Origin: an uncultured Christensenellaceae bacterium
GTDB taxonomy: Bacteria; Bacillota; Clostridia; Christensenellales; Borkfalkiaceae
Direction: 5' to 3'
NCBI GenBank assembly: GCA_910588685.1
Contig: CAJUPX010000013.1
Span: 1-63,122, forward strand
Length of the DNA stretch: 63,122 bases
Shown here: piece by piece, positions 25,658-33,703 of the stretch
Position numbering within the stretch: position 1 is the first letter of the stretch
Layout of the letters: every line of letters starts with the position of its first letter
The notes under the pieces: model-generated
The model's input: only the letters and a program-made list of their open reading frames with translations
Database searches by the model: none
What the model was told of the DNA's origin: nothing
Made by a program: the position numbers and the translations under genes

Positions 25658-25686
25658 ATTTTAACACACGGTACGGCTTATGTCAA
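25658..25686 (-). promoter_or_regulatory. SigA-type promoter for ktrB-ktrA-comF
   Basis: TTGACA (25686-25681), a 17-nt spacer and TAAAAT (25663-25658). It ends 12 nt before the ATG, giving a very short leader without a ribosome site. Confidence 0.85.
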
Positions 25687-25772
25687 ATAAAACGAGCGAT
25701 TGACTTTATATAATTCATAAATGCGGTGTAGCACATTTTTATGCAAAAGCATATGCTTTAACAGTATATTAT

Positions 25773-25815
25773 CCCCCGTGCAAGTGAGCTGAAAATCAAG
25801 TGCGGGGAGGCTCAT
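25773..25815 (+). promoter_or_regulatory. Candidate structured 5' leader (pseudoknot) of glmM
   Basis: CCCCGT (25774-25779) can pair with GCGGGG (25802-25807). TGAGC in its loop (25785-25789) can pair with GCTCA just downstream (25810-25814). The two together make an H-type pseudoknot about 20 nt before the ribosome site. It does not match the glmS ribozyme core that I know. Function is inferred only. Confidence 0.35.
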
Positions 25816-25847
25816 ATCAATTTAAAAACTTATGCGGAGGGGCACAT

Positions 25848-27176
25848 TTGGGTCGTTATTTCGGAACCGACGGTTTTCGCGGCGAGGCGGGCGTTACCAT
25901 TACCGCCGAGCACGCTTTTAAGGTGGGCAGAATACTCGGGTTTTATTACGGAGCCCGTGCCGGCGGCAAGTGCCGCGCGCTTATAGGCAAGGACACGCGC
26001 CGTTCTTCCTATATGCTCGAATACGCGCTTGCGGCGGGGCTTACCGCTTCAGGCGCGGACGCTTACATACTTCACGTTACCACAACTCCGTCCGTTTCGT
26101 ACGTTGCGCGGTGCGACGGTTTTGACTGCGGCATAATGATTTCCGCAAGCCATAATGCGTTTTACGACAACGGTATAAAGCTGTTAAACGGCGCGGGCGA
26201 AAAGACCGAGGACGCGGTTATTGCCGAAATAGAGCGGCTTTTGGAGCTTGACGGCGATAAATTTAACGCGGAAATACCTTTTGCAAGCGGTACGGAAATA
26301 GGGCGCACGGTGGACTACGTTGCGGGCAGAAACCGTTACGTCGGGCATCTCATTTCTCTTGCAACCTGTTCTTACAAAGGTTTGAGAATAGGTATAGACG
26401 CGGCTAACGGAAGCGCCTGGCAGATTGCCCGCAGCGTTTTTGACGCGCTCGGCGCGAGGACGTACGTTATCGGCGACCGTCCCGACGGCACAAACGTTAA
26501 CAGGGGCGTGGGCTCTACCGACGTAGGCGCGCTTAAAGAGCTGGTTATTAAAAACGGACTGGATATAGGTTTTGCATTTGACGGCGACGCCGACAGGTGC
26601 ATTGCCGTGGACGGCGGCGGAAGAGTGCTTACGGGCGATGAAATCCTGTATATCTGCGCAAGGTATCTCAAATCACGCGGGGAGCTTGCGGGCGATAAAA
26701 TAGTGTGCACGGTGATGAGTAACGGAGGACTTATAAAAAGTCTTAAAACGGCGGGTATAAACTGTGAAATTTGCGGCGTGGGCGATAAATACGTATGCGA
26801 AACAATGCAGAGAACAGGCGCGGCTCTCGGAGGAGAACGTAGCGGGCACATAGTGTTTTCCAAATACGAAACCACGGGCGACGGCATTCTTACCGCCGTT
26901 ATGCTTATGGAGGCGTACGCAAAACTCGGCGGTTTGTTAAAGGGATACAAGGCGTTTGCGCAGGTTTGCGAAAGCGTGCCGGTAATCGACAGGGAAAGAG
27001 CAATGTCCGGGCTTGCCGAAGTCGCCGCGGAGCTTGAAAAAGAGCTCTCCGTGCGCATAGTGGTGCGCCCGTCCGGTACCGAGCGCGTAATCCGCGTTAT
27101 GGCGGAGGGCGAAAGTGACGAAAATTGCAGCCTTGCCTGCAAAATTCTGGTTACTAAAATAGCAAATAAAAATTGA
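25848..27176 (+). CDS. glmM: Phosphoglucosamine mutase
   Basis: A 442-aa GlmM converting glucosamine 6-phosphate to glucosamine 1-phosphate on the way to UDP-GlcNAc, the cell-wall precursor. It opens with GRYFGTDGFRGEAG. The phospho-accepting Ser is Ser101 in MISASHN, the usual position, and the Mg loop is FDGDADRC. The C-terminal domain has VRPSGTERVIRVMAEG. I prefer the TTG at 25848, which has GGAGGGG at the right distance and gives normal length; the frame is open 16 codons further without a ribosome site. It lies 12 nt before glmS. Confidence 0.93.
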   Translation: MGRYFGTDGFRGEAGVTITAEHAFKVGRILGFYYGARAGGKCRALIGKDTRRSSYMLEYALAAGLTASGADAYILHVTTTPSVSYVARCDGFDCGIMISASHNAFYDNGIKLLNGAGEKTEDAVIAEIERLLELDGDKFNAEIPFASGTEIGRTVDYVAGRNRYVGHLISLATCSYKGLRIGIDAANGSAWQIARSVFDALGARTYVIGDRPDGTNVNRGVGSTDVGALKELVIKNGLDIGFAFDGDADRCIAVDGGGRVLTGDEILYICARYLKSRGELAGDKIVCTVMSNGGLIKSLKTAGINCEICGVGDKYVCETMQRTGAALGGERSGHIVFSKYETTGDGILTAVMLMEAYAKLGGLLKGYKAFAQVCESVPVIDRERAMSGLAEVAAELEKELSVRIVVRPSGTERVIRVMAEGESDENCSLACKILVTKIANKN

Positions 27177-27188
27177 ACGGAGAGTTTT

Positions 27189-28949
27189 ATGTGCGGAATA
27201 ATCGGTTATGCCGGAGAAAAAAACGCAGTTGAAATAGTTTACAGGGGGCTGATAAATCTGGAATACCGCGGTTACGATTCGGCGGGCGCGGCGTTCGGTA
27301 TAAACGGTCGTACGGTAGTTTTTAAAAGGCAGGGCAGGGTTGAAAAGCTTAAACCGCTTTTGGAAGGGCTTGCGTCCGGCATAGGTATAGGGCATACGCG
27401 CTGGGCAACGCACGGCAGTCCGTCCGATATAAACGCGCACCCGCACACGTCGGGAAAAATAACTCTCGTGCATAACGGCATTATAGAAAATTATTCCGAG
27501 CTCAAAGCAGAGCTGGAAAAGGGCGGCGCGGTTTTTAAATCCCAGACGGACAGCGAGGTAATAGCCGCGCTTATGTCGGTTTATTACTGCGGCGATATTC
27601 TCGGCGCGCTGTATAAGACTGTAAAAAGATTAAAAGGCTCGTATGCGATAATGGCTGTTGCCGAGGGGGAGAACGTTATCGCCGCGGCGCGGCACAAATC
27701 ACCCGTGGTCATAGGCTACGGAAACGGCGGTTATTACTGTGCGAGCGACGAGCCGGTGCTCTCCGGCGAGTGCGGCGAGGTGTCTTTTTTAAAGGACGGA
27801 GATTTTGCGCTTATTAAGCCGGACGGAGTGCGTATTTTCGACGGAGAGCTGCGCGAAACAGAGCGGAAAAAACAAAAAAACCTTGCGCAGGCCGGCAGTT
27901 TGGAGCTCGGCGGATTTGCACATTATATGTTAAAGGAGCTCAGGCAGTCGCCCGCCGCCGTTAAAAATACTGTTACGGCGTTTGCGGAAGCGGAGGACAA
28001 AATTCGCGGCGCGCTTTCGGGCGTAAACAGAATAATATTTATAGGCTGCGGCACGGCTTACCACGCCGGGCTTATAGGTAAAATTTACGTTGAAGATATA
28101 GCGCGTATGCCGGCGGAGGCGGAAACTGCGGGGGAATTCCGATATAAAAATCCCATTGTAAACAAAAATACGGCGGTTGTCGCCGTAAGCCAGAGCGGGG
28201 AAACAGCCGATACTCTCGAGGGGGCGCGGCTTGCAAAATCTTTAGGCGCGCGCGTTATAGCCGTTACAAACGCTCCGTATTCTCAGCTTACGAGAATTGC
28301 GGACACCGTCGTGCCTGTCTGCGCTGGCGCTGAAATCTGCGTAGCGGCTACAAAGAGTTATACAGGTCAGATAGCCGCGCTTTATATGCTTGCGCTCTTG
28401 CTTGCGGGGAAAAATGCGGAGGGAGGCGGGCTCTCCGGTTTGCCGGAAATTTGTAAAAACGTGGCGGACGGCGCGGACGTTTACGCGCTGTCGAGGCTTT
28501 GCGCGTTTTCAAAGGGAGTGTACTTTCTCGGCAGGGGGCTCGACTATGCGGTTGCGTTGGAGGCGAGCTTAAAGCTGAAAGAAGTATCTTACATACCCAG
28601 CGAGGGATATCCTGCGGGAGAGCTGAAACACGGCACTCTCGCGCTTATAGACAACGCTACGGTAAGCGTTTTTATTGCTACTGATAAAAGCCTGACCGAC
28701 AAATATAAAAATTCGGTTGAGCAGGTTATATCGCGCGGAGGAATTGCGGCAATTATCACCGACATAGACGAGCTGGAAACGGCTTTTAAGGGCAGGGCGC
28801 ACATAATTAAGCTGCCTTGCTGCCGGGGGCATTTGTCGCCCTTGGTGACGGCGACGGCGGTGCAGCTGCTCGCATACGAAACTGCGGTCAGTCTCGGACT
28901 CAATCCCGATAAGCCGCGCAATCTTGCAAAAAGCGTTACCGTTGAATAG
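27189..28949 (+). CDS. glmS: Glutamine-fructose-6-phosphate aminotransferase (isomerizing)
   Basis: A 586-aa GlmS making glucosamine 6-phosphate from fructose 6-phosphate and glutamine. The N-terminal glutaminase domain begins MCGIIGYAG (nucleophile Cys2) and has GHTRWATHG; two SIS sugar-binding domains follow (IIFIGCGTAYHAGL, SQSGETADT). The C-terminus AVSLGLNPDKPRNLAKSVTVE is canonical. Ribosome site GGAG. Because glmM precedes it by only 12 nt, there is no room for a glmS ribozyme; control must act on the shared transcript. Confidence 0.97.
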   Translation: MCGIIGYAGEKNAVEIVYRGLINLEYRGYDSAGAAFGINGRTVVFKRQGRVEKLKPLLEGLASGIGIGHTRWATHGSPSDINAHPHTSGKITLVHNGIIENYSELKAELEKGGAVFKSQTDSEVIAALMSVYYCGDILGALYKTVKRLKGSYAIMAVAEGENVIAAARHKSPVVIGYGNGGYYCASDEPVLSGECGEVSFLKDGDFALIKPDGVRIFDGELRETERKKQKNLAQAGSLELGGFAHYMLKELRQSPAAVKNTVTAFAEAEDKIRGALSGVNRIIFIGCGTAYHAGLIGKIYVEDIARMPAEAETAGEFRYKNPIVNKNTAVVAVSQSGETADTLEGARLAKSLGARVIAVTNAPYSQLTRIADTVVPVCAGAEICVAATKSYTGQIAALYMLALLLAGKNAEGGGLSGLPEICKNVADGADVYALSRLCAFSKGVYFLGRGLDYAVALEASLKLKEVSYIPSEGYPAGELKHGTLALIDNATVSVFIATDKSLTDKYKNSVEQVISRGGIAAIITDIDELETAFKGRAHIIKLPCCRGHLSPLVTATAVQLLAYETAVSLGLNPDKPRNLAKSVTVE

Positions 28950-28954
28950 ATAAA

Positions 28955-28981
28955 GCCTCCGCGGGCTTAGCCCGCGGAGGC
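28955..28981. terminator. Terminator hairpin after glmS
   Basis: A 12-bp perfect GC-rich stem (GCCTCCGCGGGC / GCCCGCGGAGGC) with a TTA loop between converging genes. T content after it is modest on both strands. Confidence 0.8.
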
Positions 28982-28988
28982 AAATTAT

Positions 28989-29786
28989 TTATTCGCAGTA
29001 TTTATTTTTTAACGCTGCAATTTCGCTTTCGGTAAAATGCAGTCTATCGGTGAAATATTTCTCGATTGTACCGCAGTTTTGCTTGATTTTTTGCATTGAA
29101 TCAATAATATACCGGGGTTTGGCTTTCATCATAGCCCTCAAAAGCTCCTTAAAATGCCGCTTGCCCGGCACAAGCAAGAGCCCTGCGTACTGTAACATCA
29201 TTTTGCCGCGTCTGAACTTGTCCGATATCGCGTAGTCCTTTATTATCAGCTCCTCGTCAACGCCTAAAAGCCACTCGATAAGCATTGCCGCAATACCCGT
29301 TCTGTCCTTTCCCTGGTTGCAATACCATAAAACGCAGTCGTCCTCTTCAAGAAGTATGCGCATAAATTTTTCGAGCAGCTCGCAGGATTCGCTGTCAAAC
29401 AGCATTTTATCGTAAACATACGTCATATATCTGTCCGCCGTGCCGAACTCGTCGGCAATGCGTTTGCTGTCCTCTAAAACTGCGTAAGCCATACCCTTTT
29501 CGTGTGTAATGCCTCGGGTAGCCGTGCAAACGAGCGGTATGTGCACGTACTTAACTCCGTCTATCCCGCAATAAGGGCGCTCCAAGCATTCCTGTTCTGT
29601 GCGCAAGTCTATAACGGTTGTCACACCCGCTTTTTTTAGCGCGTTTATAGTTTTGTTTGGCAACTTGTACAGCTTACCGCTGCGTATCAGCCTGCCTTTT
29701 TTTATTTTATTTCCGTTCTGCGTAGGAAAACCGCCCAAATCGCGCGTATTATTAAGTTTTTTCAGACGAATTTTCTCAATTTGCAT
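28989..29786 (-). CDS. CX5R protein tyrosine/serine phosphatase (IphP-like)
   Basis: A 265-aa phosphatase of the Tyr_phosphatase_3 / IphP type. The early NTRDLGGFPTQNG and VIDLRTEQE are family landmarks, and the P-loop reads YCNQGKDRTG (catalytic Cys and Arg). Most relatives have HC at the start of the P-loop; here it is YC, a change that could alter the pKa of the cysteine. No signal peptide, so cytoplasmic. Substrate unknown (phosphotyrosine or a small phosphorylated molecule). The ATG has no Shine-Dalgarno and lies 6 nt after a consensus -10 box. Confidence 0.88.
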   Translation of the reverse strand: MQIEKIRLKKLNNTRDLGGFPTQNGNKIKKGRLIRSGKLYKLPNKTINALKKAGVTTVIDLRTEQECLERPYCGIDGVKYVHIPLVCTATRGITHEKGMAYAVLEDSKRIADEFGTADRYMTYVYDKMLFDSESCELLEKFMRILLEEDDCVLWYCNQGKDRTGIAAMLIEWLLGVDEELIIKDYAISDKFRRGKMMLQYAGLLLVPGKRHFKELLRAMMKAKPRYIIDSMQKIKQNCGTIEKYFTDRLHFTESEIAALKNKYCE

Positions 29787-29792
29787 AAGTCA

Positions 29793-29821
29793 AGTATAAT
29801 TAAAATTTATAAATTAGTCAA
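29793..29821 (-). promoter_or_regulatory. Promoter of the phosphatase gene, leaderless type
   Basis: TTGACT (29821-29816), a 17-nt spacer, TATACT (29798-29793), then 6 nt and the ATG at 29786. Confidence 0.85.
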
Positions 29822-30484
29822 CTCTAATTGCGTATTTTTACGCTTTATAACGGCGTCGGTTATTATAAGCGCGGCGGAAAACGCGACAAGTCCCGAGCCT
29901 ATTAGTATTGCGCAGTTTATAAAAAACTGCTGTGGCATTATTTTTATAATCTCGTCGGTGCGGGGATTAAAAACCCAGTTGTCCTTTCCGGGGAAAAATA
30001 TTTTATGAAATATTTCAAACGCCGCGTCAAAATTTATGCAGGCCAACGCGCCTACGGCGGCGGGCAGGATTAAAGCCGCAACCGCGGAATAGAAATATGC
30101 GCCGTGTCCGTTGATTTTTAAAATCTCCGCTTTTTTGAGGCGGTGCAAAATTATTATTGTTACAACAGCCGCGCCCGAAATTATAAGGACGGAGAGGTTT
30201 AAGGTGAAAAGCGTTTTGCAGTCGGCAAAGTGCGCCGCGCCCTCCTCGGAAAAAAGCAGCTTTCCCGCCGAAAACTGCCTACCGGGCAGCGTGCAGAAGT
30301 TAAGCACATCGTCGTAAGCTTCTTTTATAACGTCGTAAGACCAACCGGTTTTTTGTTCGAGCCCAAGCGGCTTAATCTGTAAATAATAGAAAAATCTGCA
30401 ATAAATGGGCAGCGCTATGCTGAACGTGAGGATAAACAGAACAAGCGCAATTATAAAAACCGCGGTAATAATTTTATTTTTCAT
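29807..30484 (-). CDS. TIGR01906/DUF1461 family integral membrane protein
   Basis: A 225-aa protein with four hydrophobic helices and the motif run AFEIFHKIFFPGKDNWVFNPRTDEII followed by PQQFF, which I recognise as the DUF1461/TIGR01906 signature. One long extracytoplasmic loop lies between helices 1 and 2. Function is not established. The ribosome site GGAGG lies inside the end of the upstream gene, which it overlaps by 11 nt, so the two are coupled. Confidence 0.8.
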   Translation of the reverse strand: MKNKIITAVFIIALVLFILTFSIALPIYCRFFYYLQIKPLGLEQKTGWSYDVIKEAYDDVLNFCTLPGRQFSAGKLLFSEEGAAHFADCKTLFTLNLSVLIISGAAVVTIIILHRLKKAEILKINGHGAYFYSAVAALILPAAVGALACINFDAAFEIFHKIFFPGKDNWVFNPRTDEIIKIMPQQFFINCAILIGSGLVAFSAALIITDAVIKRKNTQLELTNL

Positions 30485-31172
30485 TTGCGCCTCCGTTTGC
30501 GGACAGGGTGATTAATACCTGCGAGGGGAAGTAGAACGCCCACATTGCTATTGCTATGAAGTTTAAAGCAGCTGCGGAAAGCTCAATCCCTAACTCTGAA
30601 AAATTGTTTAAACCTACGCATATGTCGCAGCCTATGAATAAAACAAGTCCTGTAAAAAATACGGCGTATTTTCGCGAGAATTTAAATAACCGCACGCTTT
30701 CAAACGTGTTCGCAACCAAAAAAGTAAAGTAGACTGCCGCGAGCGCGGTAAGAGCCATTAAGCTGTTTAAAGATACTAAAACGACAATCAGCGCAAGGCA
30801 AACCGCCGCGCGGACGGCAAGGGATACAAAAGGCTTTTTGCCGAGCGCAAAATAAATGCGCGCAAAGTACAGGCATTGAGCGGTTATAAAAGTTACCAGC
30901 CCCCATTCGTAGTAATCGTCTATAACAAAAATCAGCAGGTCGGAAACAGCCGTAAAAAGCATTGCCGCGGCAATGAAATAACAGTCGGGGTTGCGTGTTA
31001 AACAGGTGTATAAAGCGAATATAAAGCACAGTAATATACCTGAATATTTGAGCGCAACAGGGTCGTTGCCCGATGTAAGATGCATAACTAAAAACGTTAT
31101 ATAAATTGCAGTTTGCACCGAAATAAAGGCGATATACGCGTATGTTGCAGGGCTTTTAAAAATTTTAAGCAT
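30474..31172 (-). CDS. YhhN/lysoplasmalogenase-like membrane protein
   Basis: A 232-aa protein with about eight membrane helices. AMLFTAVSDLLIF and VLFIGCDICVGLNNF resemble the two paired motifs (LxFSxxGD and FxxSD) of the YhhN family, whose animal member TMEM86B is a lysoplasmalogenase. The match is partial, so the enzymatic role is only a suggestion. There is no Shine-Dalgarno; a TAAAAT -10 box stands 7 nt before the ATG. Confidence 0.6.
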   Translation of the reverse strand: MLKIFKSPATYAYIAFISVQTAIYITFLVMHLTSGNDPVALKYSGILLCFIFALYTCLTRNPDCYFIAAAMLFTAVSDLLIFVIDDYYEWGLVTFITAQCLYFARIYFALGKKPFVSLAVRAAVCLALIVVLVSLNSLMALTALAAVYFTFLVANTFESVRLFKFSRKYAVFFTGLVLFIGCDICVGLNNFSELGIELSAAALNFIAIAMWAFYFPSQVLITLSANGGANEK

Positions 31173-31179
31173 TTTCTAT

Positions 31180-31208
31180 ATTTTAATATAGTATATCCGT
31201 AATTGCAA
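31180..31208 (-). promoter_or_regulatory. Promoter of the YhhN-like gene, leaderless type
   Basis: TTGCAA (31208-31203), a 17-nt spacer, TAAAAT (31185-31180), then 7 nt and the ATG at 31172. Confidence 0.75.
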
Positions 31209-31306
31209 GTATTTTTTACGTTTTAAGAAAAACACAGCGCAATATACAGATAAACGGTCGGCGGAGAAAAATTCCGTCAACCGTTTCAGGTGGGTAATTT
31301 TGAGTT

Positions 31307-31969
31307 TTAACAATAAAAACCGCAGCAACAGTTACATAAATTGCAGCAACTGCAGCAATTAAAACAATCGCAACAGTTGCAGCACTGCCGGCCGTAACCG
31401 TATAAACCGTCAGAATAAAATCTTCTGCCGCTTCCGTTATATACTCTGACAATCGTTTCAACGGCATTACCGATAATTTCTATCAGTACCGTATCGGTGT
31501 TTTCAGAGTAATTTACGCTGCCTCTTGCGGGGTCGTTAACTGTATAATTAAAAGTTGCAAAATGCTTTAAACGGGTTGTTTTTACCGGTGTAATTGCTTT
31601 TAGTTCAAATTCTATAATTACCGACTCGCCGGGTTTTAAACCGGGGAGGGCAAACCCTGCCGCCGAGTCGTATCCGGGTTGCGCAATTCCGTTTACTTTT
31701 ACGCTGCCCGCAACAAAACCTGCGCCGTCGGATTTGGAAATTTTAAAGAAGTTATTGAATATATCTGTTGTCGAATTGTTTGTTAGGGTAACTGTGTTGC
31801 GCACGTTTTCTCCCGCGCGGACGGTTGTTTTATCGGCACGTATGTCTTTTAAAACAGAATAACTTAAAATTTCCGTGGTTACGGCGTTGCTTTCCGTATT
31901 TTTTAAAAATCTTTTACCGTCGGGCGTTGCGGCAGTATAGGTTATATTCAATTTATTCGGTATTATCAT
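31307..31969 (-). CDS. DUF11-type repeat protein with a cysteine-cluster tail
   Basis: 220 aa. Residues 1-150 form a DUF11-like beta-sandwich module (NITYTAATPDG near the start, AGENVRNTVTLTNNST, GSVKVNGIAQPGYDS, GESVIIEFELKA), close to the module in the neighbouring upstream gene. After YSENTDTV the sequence becomes Tyr/Gly-rich (RRFYSDGLYGYGR) and ends in 14 Cys within the last 25 residues. Such tails suggest disulfide or metal cross-linking in a coat or surface layer; related DUF11 proteins are common in clostridia. No classical signal peptide is visible. Ribosome site GGAG; 14 nt after the paralog, so one operon. TGC and TGT codons are mixed, which argues that the protein sequence is selected. 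Confidence 0.75.
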   Translation of the reverse strand: MIIPNKLNITYTAATPDGKRFLKNTESNAVTTEILSYSVLKDIRADKTTVRAGENVRNTVTLTNNSTTDIFNNFFKISKSDGAGFVAGSVKVNGIAQPGYDSAAGFALPGLKPGESVIIEFELKAITPVKTTRLKHFATFNYTVNDPARGSVNYSENTDTVLIEIIGNAVETIVRVYNGSGRRFYSDGLYGYGRQCCNCCDCFNCCSCCNLCNCCCGFYC

Positions 31970-31983
31970 AACTTACTCCGAAA

Positions 31984-32757
31984 TTAGTCTATTGTCACCT
32001 TAAAACTCGTAGTCGCGCTGCCGTCAGGCGCCAGGCTTGCCACTCTGTATCCGGTGTCGGGACGGTATGAGGAGATATTCTGATCGTTTACAAATACCGA
32101 ACCGTCCACGAAAGTGGTTCCCTGGGGAATATTGTCGGTAAAATTAATATCGTTTATATTGGTATTGCCCTTGTTCGTAAACGTTACGGTATAGGTCAGC
32201 GTTTCGCCTTTGACTGCAAACGCCTTGTCTACGCTTTTTACAACTTCGAGTTTAGCGTTAACAACGTTTACCGTAACGGCGTTGACGGGTTCGGTGTAGG
32301 TTCTGATGATGCCGCTTACAGGGTCTCCCACGTCGTATCGAAATTCGGCGGAGTTGGTTACTGTGTTTACCGTTGAAGGGCTGTTTATTTTCATATCGTA
32401 CTCTACGGTGATAGATTCCCCGGCATTTAATACGGGAAGAGTGATTCCCGATACAGGGTCTGCCGGGACTGCTACTCCGTTAATTTTGACGCTTCCGTCA
32501 ACGAAACTTGCTCCGTCGGGCGCCGGGTTTATGATAAAAGCCGGAGTTAAAACCGCCGATGAATTGTTGTTAATCGTTACCGTAGTGTGAACGGTTTCTC
32601 CTTCTTTGGCATAGGTTTTGTCAACTGTCATAACTTTCTTAATGGCGTCGGACAATACTTCGGTGATTACGGTATTGCTTGCAGCGCTTCCGGGAACTGC
32701 GGGGTTGTTGGGTTCTGCCGCGTTGTAAGTAACGTTTGACTGATTAGATATTTTCAT
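31984..32757 (-). CDS. DUF11-type repeat protein, two modules
   Basis: 257 aa. Module 1 (about 1-160) begins with SNVTYNAAEPNNP and TVITEVL and contains GETVHTTVTINNNSS and GSVKINGVAVPADP. Module 2 (about 165-257) contains KSVDKAFAVKGETLTYTVTF, NINDINFTDNIPQGTTFVDGS and ends SFKVTID. It belongs to the clostridial DUF11 proteins built of isopeptide-like beta-sandwiches and thought to lie at cell or spore surfaces. There is no signal peptide, LPXTG or Cys. Good ribosome site CAGGAG. It heads the two-gene unit. Anchoring is unclear. Confidence 0.82.
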   Translation of the reverse strand: MKISNQSNVTYNAAEPNNPAVPGSAASNTVITEVLSDAIKKVMTVDKTYAKEGETVHTTVTINNNSSAVLTPAFIINPAPDGASFVDGSVKINGVAVPADPVSGITLPVLNAGESITVEYDMKINSPSTVNTVTNSAEFRYDVGDPVSGIIRTYTEPVNAVTVNVVNAKLEVVKSVDKAFAVKGETLTYTVTFTNKGNTNINDINFTDNIPQGTTFVDGSVFVNDQNISSYRPDTGYRVASLAPDGSATTSFKVTID

Positions 32758-32898
32758 AAATATATAAACTCCTGAAATTAAAATACTACATACCGGTTCC
32801 CGGGTAGGGAGCTGAATATGTAGCGGATAAAAAATAATATATAAGGAGATATTAAGCTGTATAACGGTTTTAAAGCGTTTTATGTACTGCTATATAAT

Positions 32899-32916
32899 AT
32901 GAAATTTTTCATATAT
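32899..32916. promoter_or_regulatory. Perfect 18-nt palindrome upstream of the DUF11 operon
   Basis: ATATGAAA-TT-TTTCATAT. It lies in the 227-nt gap between the DUF11 pair and tRNA-Leu, about 140 nt before the first DUF11 gene. It could be an operator. I could not identify a convincing SigA promoter for the DUF11 genes in this gap. Confidence 0.35.
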
Positions 32917-32952
32917 TGTTTACGGTAAATTGTTATAAACTTTTTAATTTAT

Positions 32953-32976
32953 AAAAAAAGACGGGTTGGTACCCGT
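32953..32976 (-). terminator. Terminator of tRNA-Leu
   Basis: Reading leftwards, ACGGGT-ACCA-ACCCGT is followed by CTTTTTTT, 8 nt after the CCA end of the tRNA. Confidence 0.9.
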
Positions 32977-32984
32977 ACTTTCTC

Positions 32985-33067
32985 TGGTGCCGCCGACAGG
33001 GGTTGAACCTGCACCCTCGCGGACAGGATTCTAAGTCCTGCGCGTCTGCCAATTCCGCCACGGCGGC
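32985..33067 (-). tRNA. tRNA-Leu, anticodon UAG
   Basis: Starts GCCGCCGTGGCGG and ends TGTCGGCGGCACCA, with the encoded CCA. The acceptor arms pair perfectly. The anticodon arm CAGGA-CTTAGAA-TCCTG gives anticodon TAG, decoding CUN leucine codons. A long variable arm (CCGCGAGGG region) marks it as a class II tRNA, and the T arm shows GGTTCAACCC. Confidence 0.96.
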
Positions 33068-33075
33068 GTAGATTT

Positions 33076-33104
33076 ATAATAATACCAGCGCGCAAAAAAG
33101 TCAA
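33076..33104 (-). promoter_or_regulatory. SigA-type promoter for tRNA-Leu
   Basis: TTGACT (33104-33099), a 17-nt spacer and TATTAT (33081-33076), 8 nt before the mature tRNA 5' end. Confidence 0.85.
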
Positions 33105-33195
33105 ACAACTATTGATATTAAAAAAAATAATGCTATAATATTTTGTAGCTATATATAGATTTGGTAAAAAATACGGTTATTAGGGAACTTGGTTA

Positions 33196-33633
33196 ATGAA
33201 CAATAAAAAAATAATTTATCTTAGGCTCGGTTGGTTAATTTTAAATTTAATAATTGTATCCGATATAATAATTTCAACAGTGTTGACGGTGAATAAAATT
33301 ACGCGTTCAGTCAATGTTTTAGTTGCCGCAATTCCTTACGCACTTTTAACAGCGATTCAGATTTTAGTATGGTTTGCTGGAAAGCGTGACGGTAAAACCA
33401 CGGCTTGCATTTTGCAAATTGTACTGTCTTTAATAAAGGCGGCGTTTATGATAATTCCGGAAGTCGTTATGGATTTAGTGCTAAACGGCTATGTAATAGC
33501 CGACGGTGCGCCTTTTGTTTTGGTTATAACGTTTATAATATGCACGGCGGTTTTGTGTGCGGGCGAAATTTCCGTAAGCATTTTAAAAATAATTTCAAAC
33601 GTAAAAAAAGCCGCGCAAAATCAATTGACTTAA
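33196..33633 (+). CDS. Four-helix membrane protein of unknown function
   Basis: A 145-aa protein with four hydrophobic helices (about 10-30, 40-60, 72-90, 105-130) and a basic C-terminus (NVKKAAQNQ). No motif that I recognise. A promoter (TTGATA-16-TATAAT, 33112-33139) stands upstream and AGGGA is a weak ribosome site. It lies alone between tRNA-Leu and rpsU. Base composition is more AT-rich than its neighbours, so it may be acquired or poorly constrained. Confidence 0.65.
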   Translation: MNNKKIIYLRLGWLILNLIIVSDIIISTVLTVNKITRSVNVLVAAIPYALLTAIQILVWFAGKRDGKTTACILQIVLSLIKAAFMIIPEVVMDLVLNGYVIADGAPFVLVITFIICTAVLCAGEISVSILKIISNVKKAAQNQLT

Positions 33634-33653
33634 AATTATGTATTTGATATAAT
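33625..33653 (+). promoter_or_regulatory. SigA-type promoter for rpsU
   Basis: TTGACT (33625-33630), a 17-nt spacer and TATAAT (33648-33653). The -35 box overlaps the end of the previous gene. Confidence 0.85.
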
Positions 33654-33703
33654 CAAAAAGCTGTTTGGCAAAATAATGCAGAGTGCGAGGGTAGGTGAAA
33701 AAG

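Noticed and set aside
27150..27190. glmS ribozyme between glmM and glmS
   Set aside because: Only 12 nt separate the genes and no ribozyme core motif is present.
31216..31467. Minus-strand frame of 83 codons with a membrane-helix-like segment overlapping the Cys-rich tail
   Set aside because: Frame-shifted TGC/TGT-rich DNA automatically reads as Ala/Val/Ile-rich. It has no ribosome site, and the main frame continues smoothly from a clear DUF11 domain.
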